Assembly (NCBI GenBank): GCA_964483105.1
Contig: CAYZZU010000010.1
Coordinates: 1-64,000 of the forward strand
Origin: CAYZZU01 sp964483105
GTDB taxonomy: Bacteria > CG2-30-53-67
DNA: 64,000 nt
Reading direction: 5' to 3'
A program made the translations under genes and the position numbers. How positions within the stretch are numbered: the first letter of the stretch is position 1; each line of letters starts with the position of its first letter. The notes below the pieces were generated by a model. It had not been told where the DNA came from, did not search any database, and saw only the letters and a list, made by a program, of their open reading frames with translations. Shown here piece after piece: positions 38,427 to 47,778 of the stretch.

Positions 38427-39590
38427 ATGAGAGGAGTTCGGGCGTTTCGATTTCTGGCCTTTTTTTCCGGGTTTTTTCTTCTTCCGAGTCTGGTTTCGTA
38501 TGCCGGAGCATCCGGTTCGGAAGTTCCGATCCGTAAGGGGCGTTACCAGTCCGCGATTCTCATGAATGCCGATACCGGCGAGGTCCTCTACGCATATAAA
38601 CCACACCGGAAACACCCACCGGCATCCATGGTCAAGATGATGCTCATGCTTCTGGTCATGGAGAAGGTGGAGAGTCATTCCGTCACGCTTGCCGACCCCG
38701 TGAAGACCTCGGCCCTGGCCAGCCATTATGGTGGGTCCCAGGTTTATCTGAAGGAGGGGGAAGTCTTCCCGCTCGAAGAGCTGATGAAAGCCATTGTCAT
38801 CCATTCCGCCAATGACGCGACCGTGGCCGTGGCCCAGTACCTAACCGGCAGTCTCGAAGGGTGTGTGGACCTGATGAACCGGAAGGCCCGCGAACTGGGG
38901 ATGAAGGATACCGTCTATCACAGTGTGGAAGGGCTCCCTCCCGGCAGGGGAGAGTTGCCGGACCTTTCCACGGCCTATGACCTTGCCCTTCTTGGGCGGG
39001 CCTTGATCCGCTACCCCAAGATTCGGGAATGGTGTTCGATCCAGCGTGCCCCCTTTCGCGGCGGGAAATTCATCCTCACGAACACAAACCGACTGATCGG
39101 GACTTTTCCCGGCGCGGACGGGATCAAGACCGGCTACTACCGGAAGGCGGGGTACAATCTTACGGCTACGGCTTCCCGGGATGGACTCCGAATCCTCTCC
39201 GTGGTTTTGGGCGCCCCGAAAGATGAAGATCGTTTCAGGGAATCAGCCAGGCTTTTAAGTATCGGCTTTAATCTATACAAGAAGGTACGTGCCGTCCGGA
39301 AAGGGGAGATCCTGTCTCCCGAGGTGCCCGTCTCCGGAGCCGGCGTGCGCAGCACAGCGCTTATTGCGGCGCATGATGTCTTTGTGCATGTCCGGCGGGG
39401 CAGGGAGTCGGCGGTGCATACCGTTCTTTCCGTTCCTGACGTACTGGAGGCCCCTGTGGAGAAAGGCAGGTCTTACGGGTCGGTTCTGGTGAAGAACGGG
39501 GACCGTGAGCTCGGACGGACCGATGCAGTTGCGGCCTCTGAGATCCCCGAAGCTCCCCTCTGCAAGCGCCTGATCGATCGTTTTTTCTGA
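38427..39590 (+). CDS. dacA: D-alanyl-D-alanine carboxypeptidase (PBP5/6 family)
   Basis: 387 residues. A signal peptide covers about 1-26, ending in an AGA-like site. The penicillin-binding motifs are SMVK (67-70, nucleophile Ser67), SAN (127-129) and KTG (234-236), followed by a C-terminal beta-rich domain (about 270-370) and a final amphipathic helix suited to membrane anchoring. It trims terminal D-Ala from peptidoglycan pentapeptides in the periplasm. A class A beta-lactamase is unlikely given the C-terminal domain and motif spacing. Confidence 0.94.
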   Translation: MRGVRAFRFLAFFSGFFLLPSLVSYAGASGSEVPIRKGRYQSAILMNADTGEVLYAYKPHRKHPPASMVKMMLMLLVMEKVESHSVTLADPVKTSALASHYGGSQVYLKEGEVFPLEELMKAIVIHSANDATVAVAQYLTGSLEGCVDLMNRKARELGMKDTVYHSVEGLPPGRGELPDLSTAYDLALLGRALIRYPKIREWCSIQRAPFRGGKFILTNTNRLIGTFPGADGIKTGYYRKAGYNLTATASRDGLRILSVVLGAPKDEDRFRESARLLSIGFNLYKKVRAVRKGEILSPEVPVSGAGVRSTALIAAHDVFVHVRRGRESAVHTVLSVPDVLEAPVEKGRSYGSVLVKNGDRELGRTDAVAASEIPEAPLCKRLIDRFF

Positions 39591-39627
39591 TCTGTCATGA
39601 TTTGTGCCCCATGGTGGGTTTAAGGGG

Positions 39628-39656
39628 TTGTAATTCCGAAAGGATTTTCCTATAAT
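39628..39656 (+). promoter_or_regulatory. Predicted sigma-70 promoter of cstA
   Basis: TTGTAA (39628-39633) and a consensus TATAAT (39651-39656) are separated by 17 bases, 62 bases upstream of the cstA start. Confidence 0.8.
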
Positions 39657-39717
39657 CCATGGAGAACCCATCCATTCCCGGGCATGGGATATTTTCTGCG
39701 GGCAAAGGCAACATAAA

Positions 39718-41397
39718 ATGAACAGTGTGTGGGTGGCGGTGAGCGTATGGCTGATTTATCTGGCGGCGTATTTTTTCTACGCCCGTTTCCTGGGAAATCG
39801 GGTTCTCCACCTGGACCCGAAGCGGACGACTCCGGCCCACGAATTGCGGGATGAGATCGACTTCATTCCTACCAACCGCTATGTCCTGTTCGGGCATCAT
39901 TTTGCGTCCATCGCCGGGGCCGCGCCCATTGTGGGACCGGCTATTGCGGTCATCTATGGGTGGGTCCCCGCTCTTCTGTGGGTGGTTTTCGGCACCGTTT
40001 TCATCGGCGCCGTCCATGATTTCTCGTCCCTGGTGATTTCCTTACGTCATCAGGGACGGTCCATAGGGGATTTGACGGAAGATCTGGTCGGCCCACGGGT
40101 CAGGAGCCTCTTTCTGGTCCTGATCTTTTTCGGGCTCAGTCTGGTCCTGGCGGTTTTTTCCATTGTCATCGGAGTCTTGTTCCGACACCATCCCCAGGCT
40201 GTCTTCCCAACCTTCTTTTTGATCGGGCTTGCCCTTGTCATCGGATACCTGGTCTATCGCACGTCTCTGGGACTGGGGTCCGCCACGGTCATCGGTGTTC
40301 TCCTGATGGCGGGAAGCATCTGGGTGGGAGCCTCCCATCCGGTCGGTGCCGGTATTTCCGTCCAGAACTGGGTGGTGATCCTGCTTGGGTACGCCTTTCT
40401 GGCTTCGATCCTCCCGGTCTGGGCACTGTTGCAGCCGCGGGATTATCTGAACTCCTTTGCCTTGTATTTCGGCCTTTCGGCCATGTATCTCGGCCTCTTT
40501 CTGGTCCACCCGAAAATCGTGGCGCCAACAGTTCAATTGCATCCCGTGGGGGCTCCCCCGATCTTTCCATTTCTCTTTATCCTGATTGCCTGCGGCGCCA
40601 TCTCCGGTTTTCATTCTCTGGTTGCCTCCGGGACGACCTCCAAACAGGTCGATCGGGAAGATGACGCCCGTTTTATCGGTTATGGCGCCATGTTGACCGA
40701 AGGCGGGCTCTCCACCATGGCGGTCCTTGCCTGTACGGCGGGGCTGGGTTCCGCCGCTCTGTGGCATCAACGTTACGCCTCCTGGGGAGCGATGAATTCC
40801 CTCCAGAACAAACTCGGCGCCTTTGTGGACGGCGCGGGAGGATTCGTTTCATCACTTGGTTTCCCCCTGGATTTTTCAAAGACACTGGTTGTGGTCATCG
40901 TGGTTTCCTTTGCCATGACCACCCTGGACACCTGTGCCCGGATGCTCCGCCTGATTGTTTCGGAGATCGGGGAAAATGCGAAAATTCCGCTCCTCGGGAA
41001 CCGCTATATCGCTTCGGGGATCGCGGTTCTCTCCGGACTGGCCCTGGCCCGGATCCCGGTGGGCAAGGTCTCCACCGGGATGGCACTCTGGCCGGTATTC
41101 GGGGTGACCAATCAAATCCTTGCCGCCCTGGCGCTTCTCACGGTCACCGTGTATCTGTACAAGAGAGGCAGGCCGACAGTCTATACTCTCGTTCCCATGG
41201 TTTTCATGCTGGCCGTGACCTTTGCCGGTATGGGGCTGAACATCCGAAGCTATTGGACCCGCCATAATTATATCCTCCTGTTCGTGGGATCGGCCATCCT
41301 GATTCTTGAAGTCTGGCTGGTTTTCGAATCTCTGCTGGTTTTCCGGCGACCCGGGCGACAGACGGAGGTGTCCGAACCGGGTCGGCAGATCTCTTGA
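39718..41397 (+). CDS. cstA: Carbon starvation protein CstA-type transporter
   Basis: 559 residues with many membrane helices. The N-terminal CstA block contains DFIPTNRYVLFGHHFASIAG followed by GPAIAVIYGWVPALLWVVFG and GAVHDFSSLVISLRHQGRS. It belongs to the shorter CstA form of peptide/pyruvate uptake proteins; the substrate here is not determined. It has its own near-consensus promoter and is flanked by dacA and ilvB. Confidence 0.94.
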   Translation: MNSVWVAVSVWLIYLAAYFFYARFLGNRVLHLDPKRTTPAHELRDEIDFIPTNRYVLFGHHFASIAGAAPIVGPAIAVIYGWVPALLWVVFGTVFIGAVHDFSSLVISLRHQGRSIGDLTEDLVGPRVRSLFLVLIFFGLSLVLAVFSIVIGVLFRHHPQAVFPTFFLIGLALVIGYLVYRTSLGLGSATVIGVLLMAGSIWVGASHPVGAGISVQNWVVILLGYAFLASILPVWALLQPRDYLNSFALYFGLSAMYLGLFLVHPKIVAPTVQLHPVGAPPIFPFLFILIACGAISGFHSLVASGTTSKQVDREDDARFIGYGAMLTEGGLSTMAVLACTAGLGSAALWHQRYASWGAMNSLQNKLGAFVDGAGGFVSSLGFPLDFSKTLVVVIVVSFAMTTLDTCARMLRLIVSEIGENAKIPLLGNRYIASGIAVLSGLALARIPVGKVSTGMALWPVFGVTNQILAALALLTVTVYLYKRGRPTVYTLVPMVFMLAVTFAGMGLNIRSYWTRHNYILLFVGSAILILEVWLVFESLLVFRRPGRQTEVSEPGRQIS

Positions 41398-41436
41398 AAA
41401 CAGTGCGGATACGATTCCCCCGACTCCAAAATCCTC

Positions 41437-41465
41437 TTGTTTTTCCATGGAATCGGTGTTAAAGT
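41437..41465 (+). promoter_or_regulatory. Possible promoter of ilvBNC
   Basis: TTGTTT (41437-41442) and TAAAGT (41460-41465) with a 17-base spacer, 40 bases upstream of ilvB. Each hexamer deviates from consensus. Confidence 0.5.
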
Positions 41466-41504
41466 TTTTGAAATTTCATAGGCATTCGGGGAAAGGATCT
41501 TAAA

Positions 41505-43250
41505 ATGAAACTTTCAGGGGCCGAAATCTTTGTGGAGTGCCTGAAACGGGAAGGGGTGGACACCATATTCGGGTATCCTGGAGGGGTCGTCCTGAACATT
41601 TACGATGTACTGCATCAGCAACGGGATATCCGGCATATCCTGACCAAGCATGAACAGGGGGCCGTTCACGCGGCGGATGGATACGCGCGTTCTTCGGGCA
41701 AACCGGGCGTGGTGCTGGTCACTTCCGGACCGGGCGCGACCAACACGGTGACCGGGATCGCCACGGCCCATATGGATTCCATCCCTCTTGTGGTTTTCAC
41801 CGGGCAGGTGCCGATGTCGATGATTGGCAATGACGCCTTTCAGGAGGCCGATATTGTCGGAATCACCCGTCCCTGTACCAAGCACAACTATTTGGTGAGT
41901 GATGTCTCGAAACTCGCTCCCACGATCAAGGAGGCCTTTCATATCGCCACGACGGGCCGCAAGGGGCCCGTGCTGATTGATCTTCCCAAAGATGTCTCGG
42001 TGAACAAGACGGATTTTAAGTATCCCTCCAAGGTGGATCTGAAAGGGTTCAAGCCGACCCTCCGCGGAAACCTTCAGCAGATCAAACGGGCGGTTTCACA
42101 GATCAAAAAGGCGGAGCGTCCGCTCTTTTTCACGGGAGGCGGGATCATCCTTTCCGATGCGGCCCCGGAACTGAAAAAGGTTGTGAAAAAGACCCGGATC
42201 CCGGTGACGTCCTCCCTGATGGGGTTGGGCGGTTATCCGGGAGATGACCCGCTTTTTTTAGGAATGCTTGGAATGCACGGGACCTACTGGGCCAACATGA
42301 GTATCCAGCATGCGGATTTGATCATTGCCATCGGTTGCCGTTTTGACGACCGCGTGACCGGAAAGATCGATGCGTTCGCTCCGAACGCTAAAATTATCCA
42401 TATCGACGTGGATCCCACTTCGATCAAGAAAAATGTCCGGGTTGATGTGCCGATTGTGGGGGATTGCAAAAACATCCTGAAGGAAATGGAAAAACTTCTC
42501 GTGCAGGAGAAGGGTGTGAAGTGGGCCGGGAAACATGCCGCCTGGCTTTCCCAGATCGAGGAGTGGAAACAGGAACATCCCCTCCGTTATCGGACCCGAA
42601 AGGGGAGGATCGCTCCCCAGTTCGTTGTGGAACAGATCTACAGCGAGACACGGGGGAACGCGATTGTGACGACCGAAGTGGGACAGAATCAGATGTGGAC
42701 GGCCCAGTTTTACAAATTCAGGTCTCCCAGGCAGCTCCTGACGTCGGGGGGACTGGGAACCATGGGGTATGGGTTGCCCGCGGCGATCGGCGCCCAGATC
42801 GCCTGTCCGGATCGAACGGTTTTTGACATCGCAGGTGATGGGAGTATCCAGATGAATATCCAGGAACTGGCCACGGCGGTACAGCACAGACTTCCCGTGA
42901 ATATCGCGATCCTGGACAACCGGTTTCTCGGCATGGTCCGGCAATGGCAGCAGCTTTTTTACGAGTGTCGCTATTCTTCCACCTGCCTGAACAGCGGACC
43001 GGATTTCGTGAAATTGGCTGAGGCCTACGGGGCTGTGGGGATCCGTGTCGACCGGGAAGAAGATGTGGCCGATGCCATACGGGAGGCGATCTCCATCAAG
43101 AATACAGTGGTACTTGATTTCATGGTGGACCGGGAGGCGAATGTTATGCCCATGGTTCCCGCGGGCGCGGCCATTGATGAGATGATTTTTGAAGAGAAGC
43201 GGGCAATGAAAACATTGTCTCCCCGGCAGGCGGAGAAAATTACCGGGTAG
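41505..43250 (+). CDS. ilvB: Acetolactate synthase large subunit
   Basis: 581 residues, a ThDP- and FAD-dependent enzyme making acetolactate or acetohydroxybutyrate. The catalytic Glu is in LTKHEQGAVHAADGYARSSG, and the ThDP-binding motif starts GDGSIQMNIQELATA. It pairs with the regulatory subunit ilvN, 49 bases downstream. ATG 41505 is preceded by GGGGAAAGG. Confidence 0.98.
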   Translation: MKLSGAEIFVECLKREGVDTIFGYPGGVVLNIYDVLHQQRDIRHILTKHEQGAVHAADGYARSSGKPGVVLVTSGPGATNTVTGIATAHMDSIPLVVFTGQVPMSMIGNDAFQEADIVGITRPCTKHNYLVSDVSKLAPTIKEAFHIATTGRKGPVLIDLPKDVSVNKTDFKYPSKVDLKGFKPTLRGNLQQIKRAVSQIKKAERPLFFTGGGIILSDAAPELKKVVKKTRIPVTSSLMGLGGYPGDDPLFLGMLGMHGTYWANMSIQHADLIIAIGCRFDDRVTGKIDAFAPNAKIIHIDVDPTSIKKNVRVDVPIVGDCKNILKEMEKLLVQEKGVKWAGKHAAWLSQIEEWKQEHPLRYRTRKGRIAPQFVVEQIYSETRGNAIVTTEVGQNQMWTAQFYKFRSPRQLLTSGGLGTMGYGLPAAIGAQIACPDRTVFDIAGDGSIQMNIQELATAVQHRLPVNIAILDNRFLGMVRQWQQLFYECRYSSTCLNSGPDFVKLAEAYGAVGIRVDREEDVADAIREAISIKNTVVLDFMVDREANVMPMVPAGAAIDEMIFEEKRAMKTLSPRQAEKITG

Positions 43251-43299
43251 GATTGGCTCCGAACCATCCACAAGGCCGAGACAAGGGTGAGAGGTTTCC

Positions 43300-43779
43300 A
43301 TGCGTCATACCATATCGGTTCTGGTCGAAAACAAATTCGGTGTTCTCGCGCGTGTCGCGGGATTGTTCAGCGGACGGGGTTTCAATATCGAGACCCTGAA
43401 TGTGGCTCCGACACAGGATCCCGCACTGTCCCAGATGACCATTGTGACCTCCGGGGATGATCAGATCATAGAACAGATCACCAAACAATTGAACCGTCTC
43501 ATTAATGTGATTAAGGTGATCGATTTTTCCAGGGAGATGGATTACCTCGCGCGCGAGCTTGTTTTAATCAAGGTGTCTGCCAAGGTGGAGCACCGAGCCG
43601 AGGCCCTCCGGATTACCGATATCTTTCGTGCCAAGGTCGTGGATTCCAGTCCGGTCCACTATACGATTGAGGTGACCGGGAGTCAGGGAAAGATTAACGC
43701 GATTATCGAGATGCTCAAGCCGCTCGGGATCAAGAGCATTGTGCGAACCGGTCCGGTTGCCATGTCCCGGGAACGGTAG
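43300..43779 (+). CDS. ilvN: Acetolactate synthase small (regulatory) subunit
   Basis: 159 residues with an N-terminal ACT domain starting MRHTISVLVENKFGVLARVA and containing GRGFNIETLNVAPTQDP, plus the ALS small-subunit C-terminal domain. It activates IlvB and confers valine feedback inhibition in the family. Confidence 0.98.
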   Translation: MRHTISVLVENKFGVLARVAGLFSGRGFNIETLNVAPTQDPALSQMTIVTSGDDQIIEQITKQLNRLINVIKVIDFSREMDYLARELVLIKVSAKVEHRAEALRITDIFRAKVVDSSPVHYTIEVTGSQGKINAIIEMLKPLGIKSIVRTGPVAMSRER

Positions 43780-43858
43780 TATTTCCTGTTGAAGCAGGAA
43801 GGGGAAAAACAATCTCATTGTTTATGGACGATTGATGTGAAAAGGAGGAAGGGAAAGA

Positions 43859-44872
43859 ATGAAGATCTATTATGACAAGGATGCGGATCCGGCGTTGTTG
43901 GAGAAGAGGAAGATTGCGGTGATCGGCTATGGGAGCCAGGGACACGCCCAGGCGCAGAACCTTCGGGACAGCAAAATGAATGTGGTGGTCGGAGCCCGGA
44001 ATGGGGGCCGCGCCTGGGAACAGGCGGAGAAAGACGGAATGAAGGTCATGGAGGTCGATGCGGCGGTCCAGTGGGCGGACTTGATCCAGATTCTGGTTCC
44101 GGATGAGGTTCAATCATCGCTCTACAATCAGTCCATTGCACCTCACCTCCAAAAAGGGGATATCCTCTGTTTTTCCCATGGGTTTAATATCCATTACGGC
44201 CAGATTCTTCCTCCGGCGGACGTGAATGTGATGATGGTGGCTCCCAAGGGTCCGGGACATCTGGTGCGGCACGAATATGTTCACGGAGGAGGGGTGCCTT
44301 CGCTGATCGCGGTTCACCAGGACCCCTCCGGGAACACCAAGAAGATTGCCCTCGCCTACGCGAGTGCCATCGGGGCCGGACGGGCCGGGGTGATTGAAAC
44401 GAGCTTTCGGGAAGAAACCGAGACCGATCTCTTTGGGGAGCAGGCCGTGCTTTGCGGTGGGTGCAGCGAACTGGTGATGGCCGGTTTCGAGACTTTGGTG
44501 GAGGCGGGTTACGCGCCCGAGATGGCCTACTTCGAATGCCTTCACGAGTTGAAGTTGATCGTGGATCTGATGCAGGAAGGGGGAATCGCCAACATGCGCT
44601 ACTCCATCAGCAACACGGCGGAGTATGGGGATGTTACGCGCGGTCCGAGGGTGATCGGGGATGCGTCCCGCCGGGCCATGAAGGAAATTTTAGAGGAAAT
44701 CCAGAACGGAACGTTCGCCAGGGAGTGGATCCTGGAGAATCGTGCCAACGCCCCGGTACTGCGCGCCCTGCGAAAAAGAGGGGAGTCCCATCCGATTGAA
44801 GAGGTGGGGAAGAACCTCCGGTCCATGATGAGCTGGTTGAATCAGGACCGGTTGGTCAAGGAGGAGAAGTAG
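43859..44872 (+). CDS. ilvC: Ketol-acid reductoisomerase, class I
   Basis: 337 residues converting acetolactate to dihydroxyisovalerate. The nucleotide-binding loop GYGSQGHAQAQNLRDS is at residues 23-38, and the C-terminal knotted domain contains CGGCSELVMAGFETLVEAGY. In the cofactor-specificity loop (residues 45-53, GARNGGRAW), positions usually occupied by phosphate-binding serines are Gly50 and Ala52. ATG 43859 follows AAGGAGGAAGGG. Confidence 0.98.
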   Translation: MKIYYDKDADPALLEKRKIAVIGYGSQGHAQAQNLRDSKMNVVVGARNGGRAWEQAEKDGMKVMEVDAAVQWADLIQILVPDEVQSSLYNQSIAPHLQKGDILCFSHGFNIHYGQILPPADVNVMMVAPKGPGHLVRHEYVHGGGVPSLIAVHQDPSGNTKKIALAYASAIGAGRAGVIETSFREETETDLFGEQAVLCGGCSELVMAGFETLVEAGYAPEMAYFECLHELKLIVDLMQEGGIANMRYSISNTAEYGDVTRGPRVIGDASRRAMKEILEEIQNGTFAREWILENRANAPVLRALRKRGESHPIEEVGKNLRSMMSWLNQDRLVKEEK

Positions 44873-44895
44873 AGTCTGTTGACTTCAGGGGTAGT

Positions 44896-45657
44896 ATGAA
44901 CAAGAGTGCGGAGCGACCGCGAGGGATCTATCTCCTGCCCAATATCGTTACGACGGGTAATCTCTTTGCCGGTTTTTTTTCCATTATCGCTTCGGTACGG
45001 GGCGAATATACCATGGCGGCGTGGGTGATACTGGTCGGTGGTATCTTTGACGCCGTGGACGGAAAGATCGCGCGATGGACCCGGACTGCGTCCCGCTTCG
45101 GTGTGGAGTACGATTCACTGTCCGATCTTGTGACCTTCGGGATGGCGCCCGCGATTCTGAGTTTTCTGTGGGCCTTAAAGCCCTTCGGACGGGTCGGCTG
45201 GCTCGCCGCGTTTCTTTACGTGGTGGCCGGCGCCTTCCGTCTCGCCCGTTTTAATGTCCATGTTGCGGCCCTGGACAAACGGTATTTCATAGGGTTGCCG
45301 ATCCCGGCGGGTGCCGGGGTGATCGCTACCTCGGTGATCGCCTATCACCACTTTTTCGGATACTCTGAGTCGGACAAACCGTTCTGGTTCGTGATTGTGG
45401 TCCTCGCTATCGCCTTTCTGATGGTGAGCAACATTCGTTATTACAGTTTTAAAGATATTGATCTCATTAAACGGCGTCCCTTCAAGGTTCTCCTTCTGAT
45501 GGTACTGGTCGCCATCGTCATCGTGGCGAATCCGGAGGTTGTTCTTTTCCTCATGGGGGTAGTCTATGCCCTTTCGGGGGTGGTGGAGGGGATCCGTCAT
45601 CGCAAGTCCATTGATTTACTTGACATTGACGATGAAGATGTTGTAAAAGAGAAGTAA
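44896..45657 (+). CDS. pssA: CDP-diacylglycerol-serine O-phosphatidyltransferase
   Basis: 253 residues, an integral membrane enzyme making phosphatidylserine from CDP-diacylglycerol and serine. The CDP-alcohol phosphotransferase motif runs from DGKIARWTR through GVEYDSLSD at about residues 55-78. It supplies Psd (34111). It lies 23 bases after ilvC, so it is probably in the ilv transcript, and is followed by the leuA T-box. Confidence 0.96.
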   Translation: MNKSAERPRGIYLLPNIVTTGNLFAGFFSIIASVRGEYTMAAWVILVGGIFDAVDGKIARWTRTASRFGVEYDSLSDLVTFGMAPAILSFLWALKPFGRVGWLAAFLYVVAGAFRLARFNVHVAALDKRYFIGLPIPAGAGVIATSVIAYHHFFGYSESDKPFWFVIVVLAIAFLMVSNIRYYSFKDIDLIKRRPFKVLLLMVLVAIVIVANPEVVLFLMGVVYALSGVVEGIRHRKSIDLLDIDDEDVVKEK

Positions 45658-45667
45658 CGACGTGGAA

Positions 45668-45963
45668 GAGGAGTAGTAGGGGGACCCCCTGGTTCAGAGA
45701 GCCGGTGGCGGGTGTGAACCGGTACAGGGGACCCTGAACTCGCCTTGGAGTCGCGGAGGTGAACCGGACGCGTCATTCAAGAAAAGCCGGGCTTTTCTTC
45801 ATGGCGGCGTACCCGTAGTCTTCGCCGGTCGGCAACCGTCATCCTGCCGGAATGAAGGGCGGCTCTCCTGCCATTGGAGCCGCTGAAACAGGGTGGTACC
45901 ACGTGGGCGCTGATCAGCCTTCGTCCCTGGCTTTGAGGAAAGCTTGAGATGAGGGCTTTTTTT
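45668..45963 (+). promoter_or_regulatory. T-box leader RNA, leucine type, upstream of leuA
   Basis: Conserved T-box parts appear in order: GAGTAGTA, AGAGAGCCGG and GGTGTGAACCGG in stem I; a candidate specifier codon CTC (Leu) at 45739-45741 in CTGAACTCGCC; stem III GCGGCTC/GAGCCGC (45859-45865/45877-45883); and the T-box AGGGTGGTACCACG at 45890-45903. The terminator follows (AGCCTTCGTC/GATGAGGGCT plus T-run, 45916-45963). Uncharged tRNA-Leu should stabilise the antiterminator and allow leuACD expression. Specifier assignment was by eye. Confidence 0.9.
45916..45963 (+). terminator. T-box intrinsic terminator
   Basis: A ten-pair stem (two G-T pairs) between 45916-45925 and 45948-45957, with an inner hairpin GCTTT/AAAGC, followed by seven T residues. 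It would also stop read-through from ilvBNC-pssA. The 194 bases after it contain only one clear structure, a hairpin GGCAGGA/TCCTGCC at 46052-46082. Confidence 0.85.
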
Positions 45964-46157
45964 ATCCCTCATCACGGCTCAACGGTCAGGTTGCGCCGAA
46001 AAGAGAATTTCGATGGTCTCGTGAAGAGTTTCTCCATCCCGCGCGCAGTCCGGCAGGATCGGGAGTTTTCCTCCGTCCTGCCTGTATGTTACACGCAGAG
46101 GGGTAAGGGGTACGAGTTCTTGTGAGAGCGTCGATTGAGGTCAGGTGAGGGCTTGAG

Positions 46158-47684
46158 ATGGAGAATATGGTTCGCATTTTTGATACGACCCTGAGAGATG
46201 GGGAACAGTCTCCCGGATGCAGTATGAATATCCAGGAGAAGATCCGTCTCGCCAGTCAATTGGCCGCACTGGGAGTGGACGTGATCGAGGCTGGATTTCC
46301 GATTGCCTCGCCCGGGGATTTTGAGGCGGTCCGGGAAGTGGCGAAGAGGATTTCGGGACCGGTGATCTGCGGTCTCGCACGGGCCGTGGAAAAGGATATT
46401 GATCGGGCGTGGGATGCCGTAAAGGTTTCGAATCGTCCCCGGATCCATACCTTTATCGCGACATCGGATCTGCATCTCCAATACAAGCTGAAGAAGAGTC
46501 GGGATGAAGTGCTGGATCTGGTCGACCGATCCGTACGGCACGCGAAGAAGTACACCGACGACGTGGAGTTTTCCGCCGAGGACGCCGCCCGTTCCGATGT
46601 GGGGTTTCTTTGCAGGGTGGTCGAGAGGGCCATTGATGCCGGTGCCACCACGGTCAATATCCCTGATACGGTGGGCTACGCGATTCCGGACGAGTTCGGG
46701 CGGCTGATCGCGCAGATCCGGGAACGGGTCCCGAACATCGATCAGGCGGTCATCAGCGTGCATTGTCACAACGACCTCGGACTGGCCGTGGCCAATTCGC
46801 TGGCGGCTGTTCAAAACGGAGCCCGCCAGGTGGAATGTACTCTCAACGGTCTCGGGGAACGTGCCGGTAATGCCGCACTGGAAGAGGTGGCCATGGCGAT
46901 CCGCACGCGTTCGGATTTTTTGGGAGTGACCACGCGGATTGTCACCGAGCGGATTTCTCAGAGTTCCAGGCTGGTCAGTGATATCACTGGGATGGTGGTC
47001 CAGGCCAACAAGGCGGTTGTGGGAGCCAATGCCTTTGCGCATGAATCGGGAATTCATCAGGACGGTTTTCTCAAAAAACAGGAGACTTATGAAATTATGA
47101 CGCCGGCATCCATCGGCCTGTCAAAAAGCCGGCTGGTTCTGGGGAAGCATTCAGGACGTCACGCCTTCCGGCAACGTTTGAATGAGATGGGCTATCAACT
47201 GAACGACGAGGAGCTTGACCGTACCTTTGAACGCTTCAAAACCTTGGCGGATGCCAAGAAGGAAATTTACGATGAGGATCTCACGGCGCTGGTCGCCGAT
47301 GAGGTTTACCGCATTCCCGACATCTTTGAACTGGAATCGGTCGAGGCTCACAGTGTGACCGGTCAGCCTCCCAGGGCCAGGGTCCGGATGCGTGTGGATG
47401 GAGAGAGCATTGAAAAGGAGGCGACCGGGGATGGCCCCGTGGATGCCGTCTATTCGGCGATCAAGAAGATCGCGAAAAACGAGAGCCCTCTCATGGGTTA
47501 TTTTGTCAAGGGGCTTACCGGAGGGACCGATGCCCAGGGTGAGGTCACCACGCGGGTCCGGGAAGGGGACCAGATTTTCATCGGGCAGGGATCCGACACG
47601 GATATCCTGGTCGCTTCGGCCAAGGCCTATGTCAATGCCTTGAACCGGTTGGAACACTGGAGGAGGGGCCGTCGCAAGGATTGA
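46158..47684 (+). CDS. leuA: 2-isopropylmalate synthase
   Basis: 508 residues, first committed step of leucine synthesis (ketoisovalerate + acetyl-CoA). The metal and active-site motif FDTTLRDGEQSPGCSM is at about residues 7-22, and HCHNDLGLAVANSL and the GNAALEEVAMAI block follow. The C-terminal leucine-binding regulatory domain is present (about 370-508). ATG 46158 is used. Expression is probably governed by the T-box leader, in addition to feedback inhibition. Confidence 0.98.
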   Translation: MENMVRIFDTTLRDGEQSPGCSMNIQEKIRLASQLAALGVDVIEAGFPIASPGDFEAVREVAKRISGPVICGLARAVEKDIDRAWDAVKVSNRPRIHTFIATSDLHLQYKLKKSRDEVLDLVDRSVRHAKKYTDDVEFSAEDAARSDVGFLCRVVERAIDAGATTVNIPDTVGYAIPDEFGRLIAQIRERVPNIDQAVISVHCHNDLGLAVANSLAAVQNGARQVECTLNGLGERAGNAALEEVAMAIRTRSDFLGVTTRIVTERISQSSRLVSDITGMVVQANKAVVGANAFAHESGIHQDGFLKKQETYEIMTPASIGLSKSRLVLGKHSGRHAFRQRLNEMGYQLNDEELDRTFERFKTLADAKKEIYDEDLTALVADEVYRIPDIFELESVEAHSVTGQPPRARVRMRVDGESIEKEATGDGPVDAVYSAIKKIAKNESPLMGYFVKGLTGGTDAQGEVTTRVREGDQIFIGQGSDTDILVASAKAYVNALNRLEHWRRGRRKD

Positions 47685-47778
47685 TTTTGCCACAAATATT
47701 GATAGATGGATTCCTTAAGAAGTCCATCGACCCCCTTTCCCCGATTGGGGGAGGGTCAGGATGGAGGGTGAAAAAATA

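Noticed and set aside
38427..39590. The SMVK/SAN/KTG protein as a beta-lactamase
   Set aside because: The 387-residue length, C-terminal beta-rich domain and terminal amphipathic helix fit a PBP5-type carboxypeptidase.
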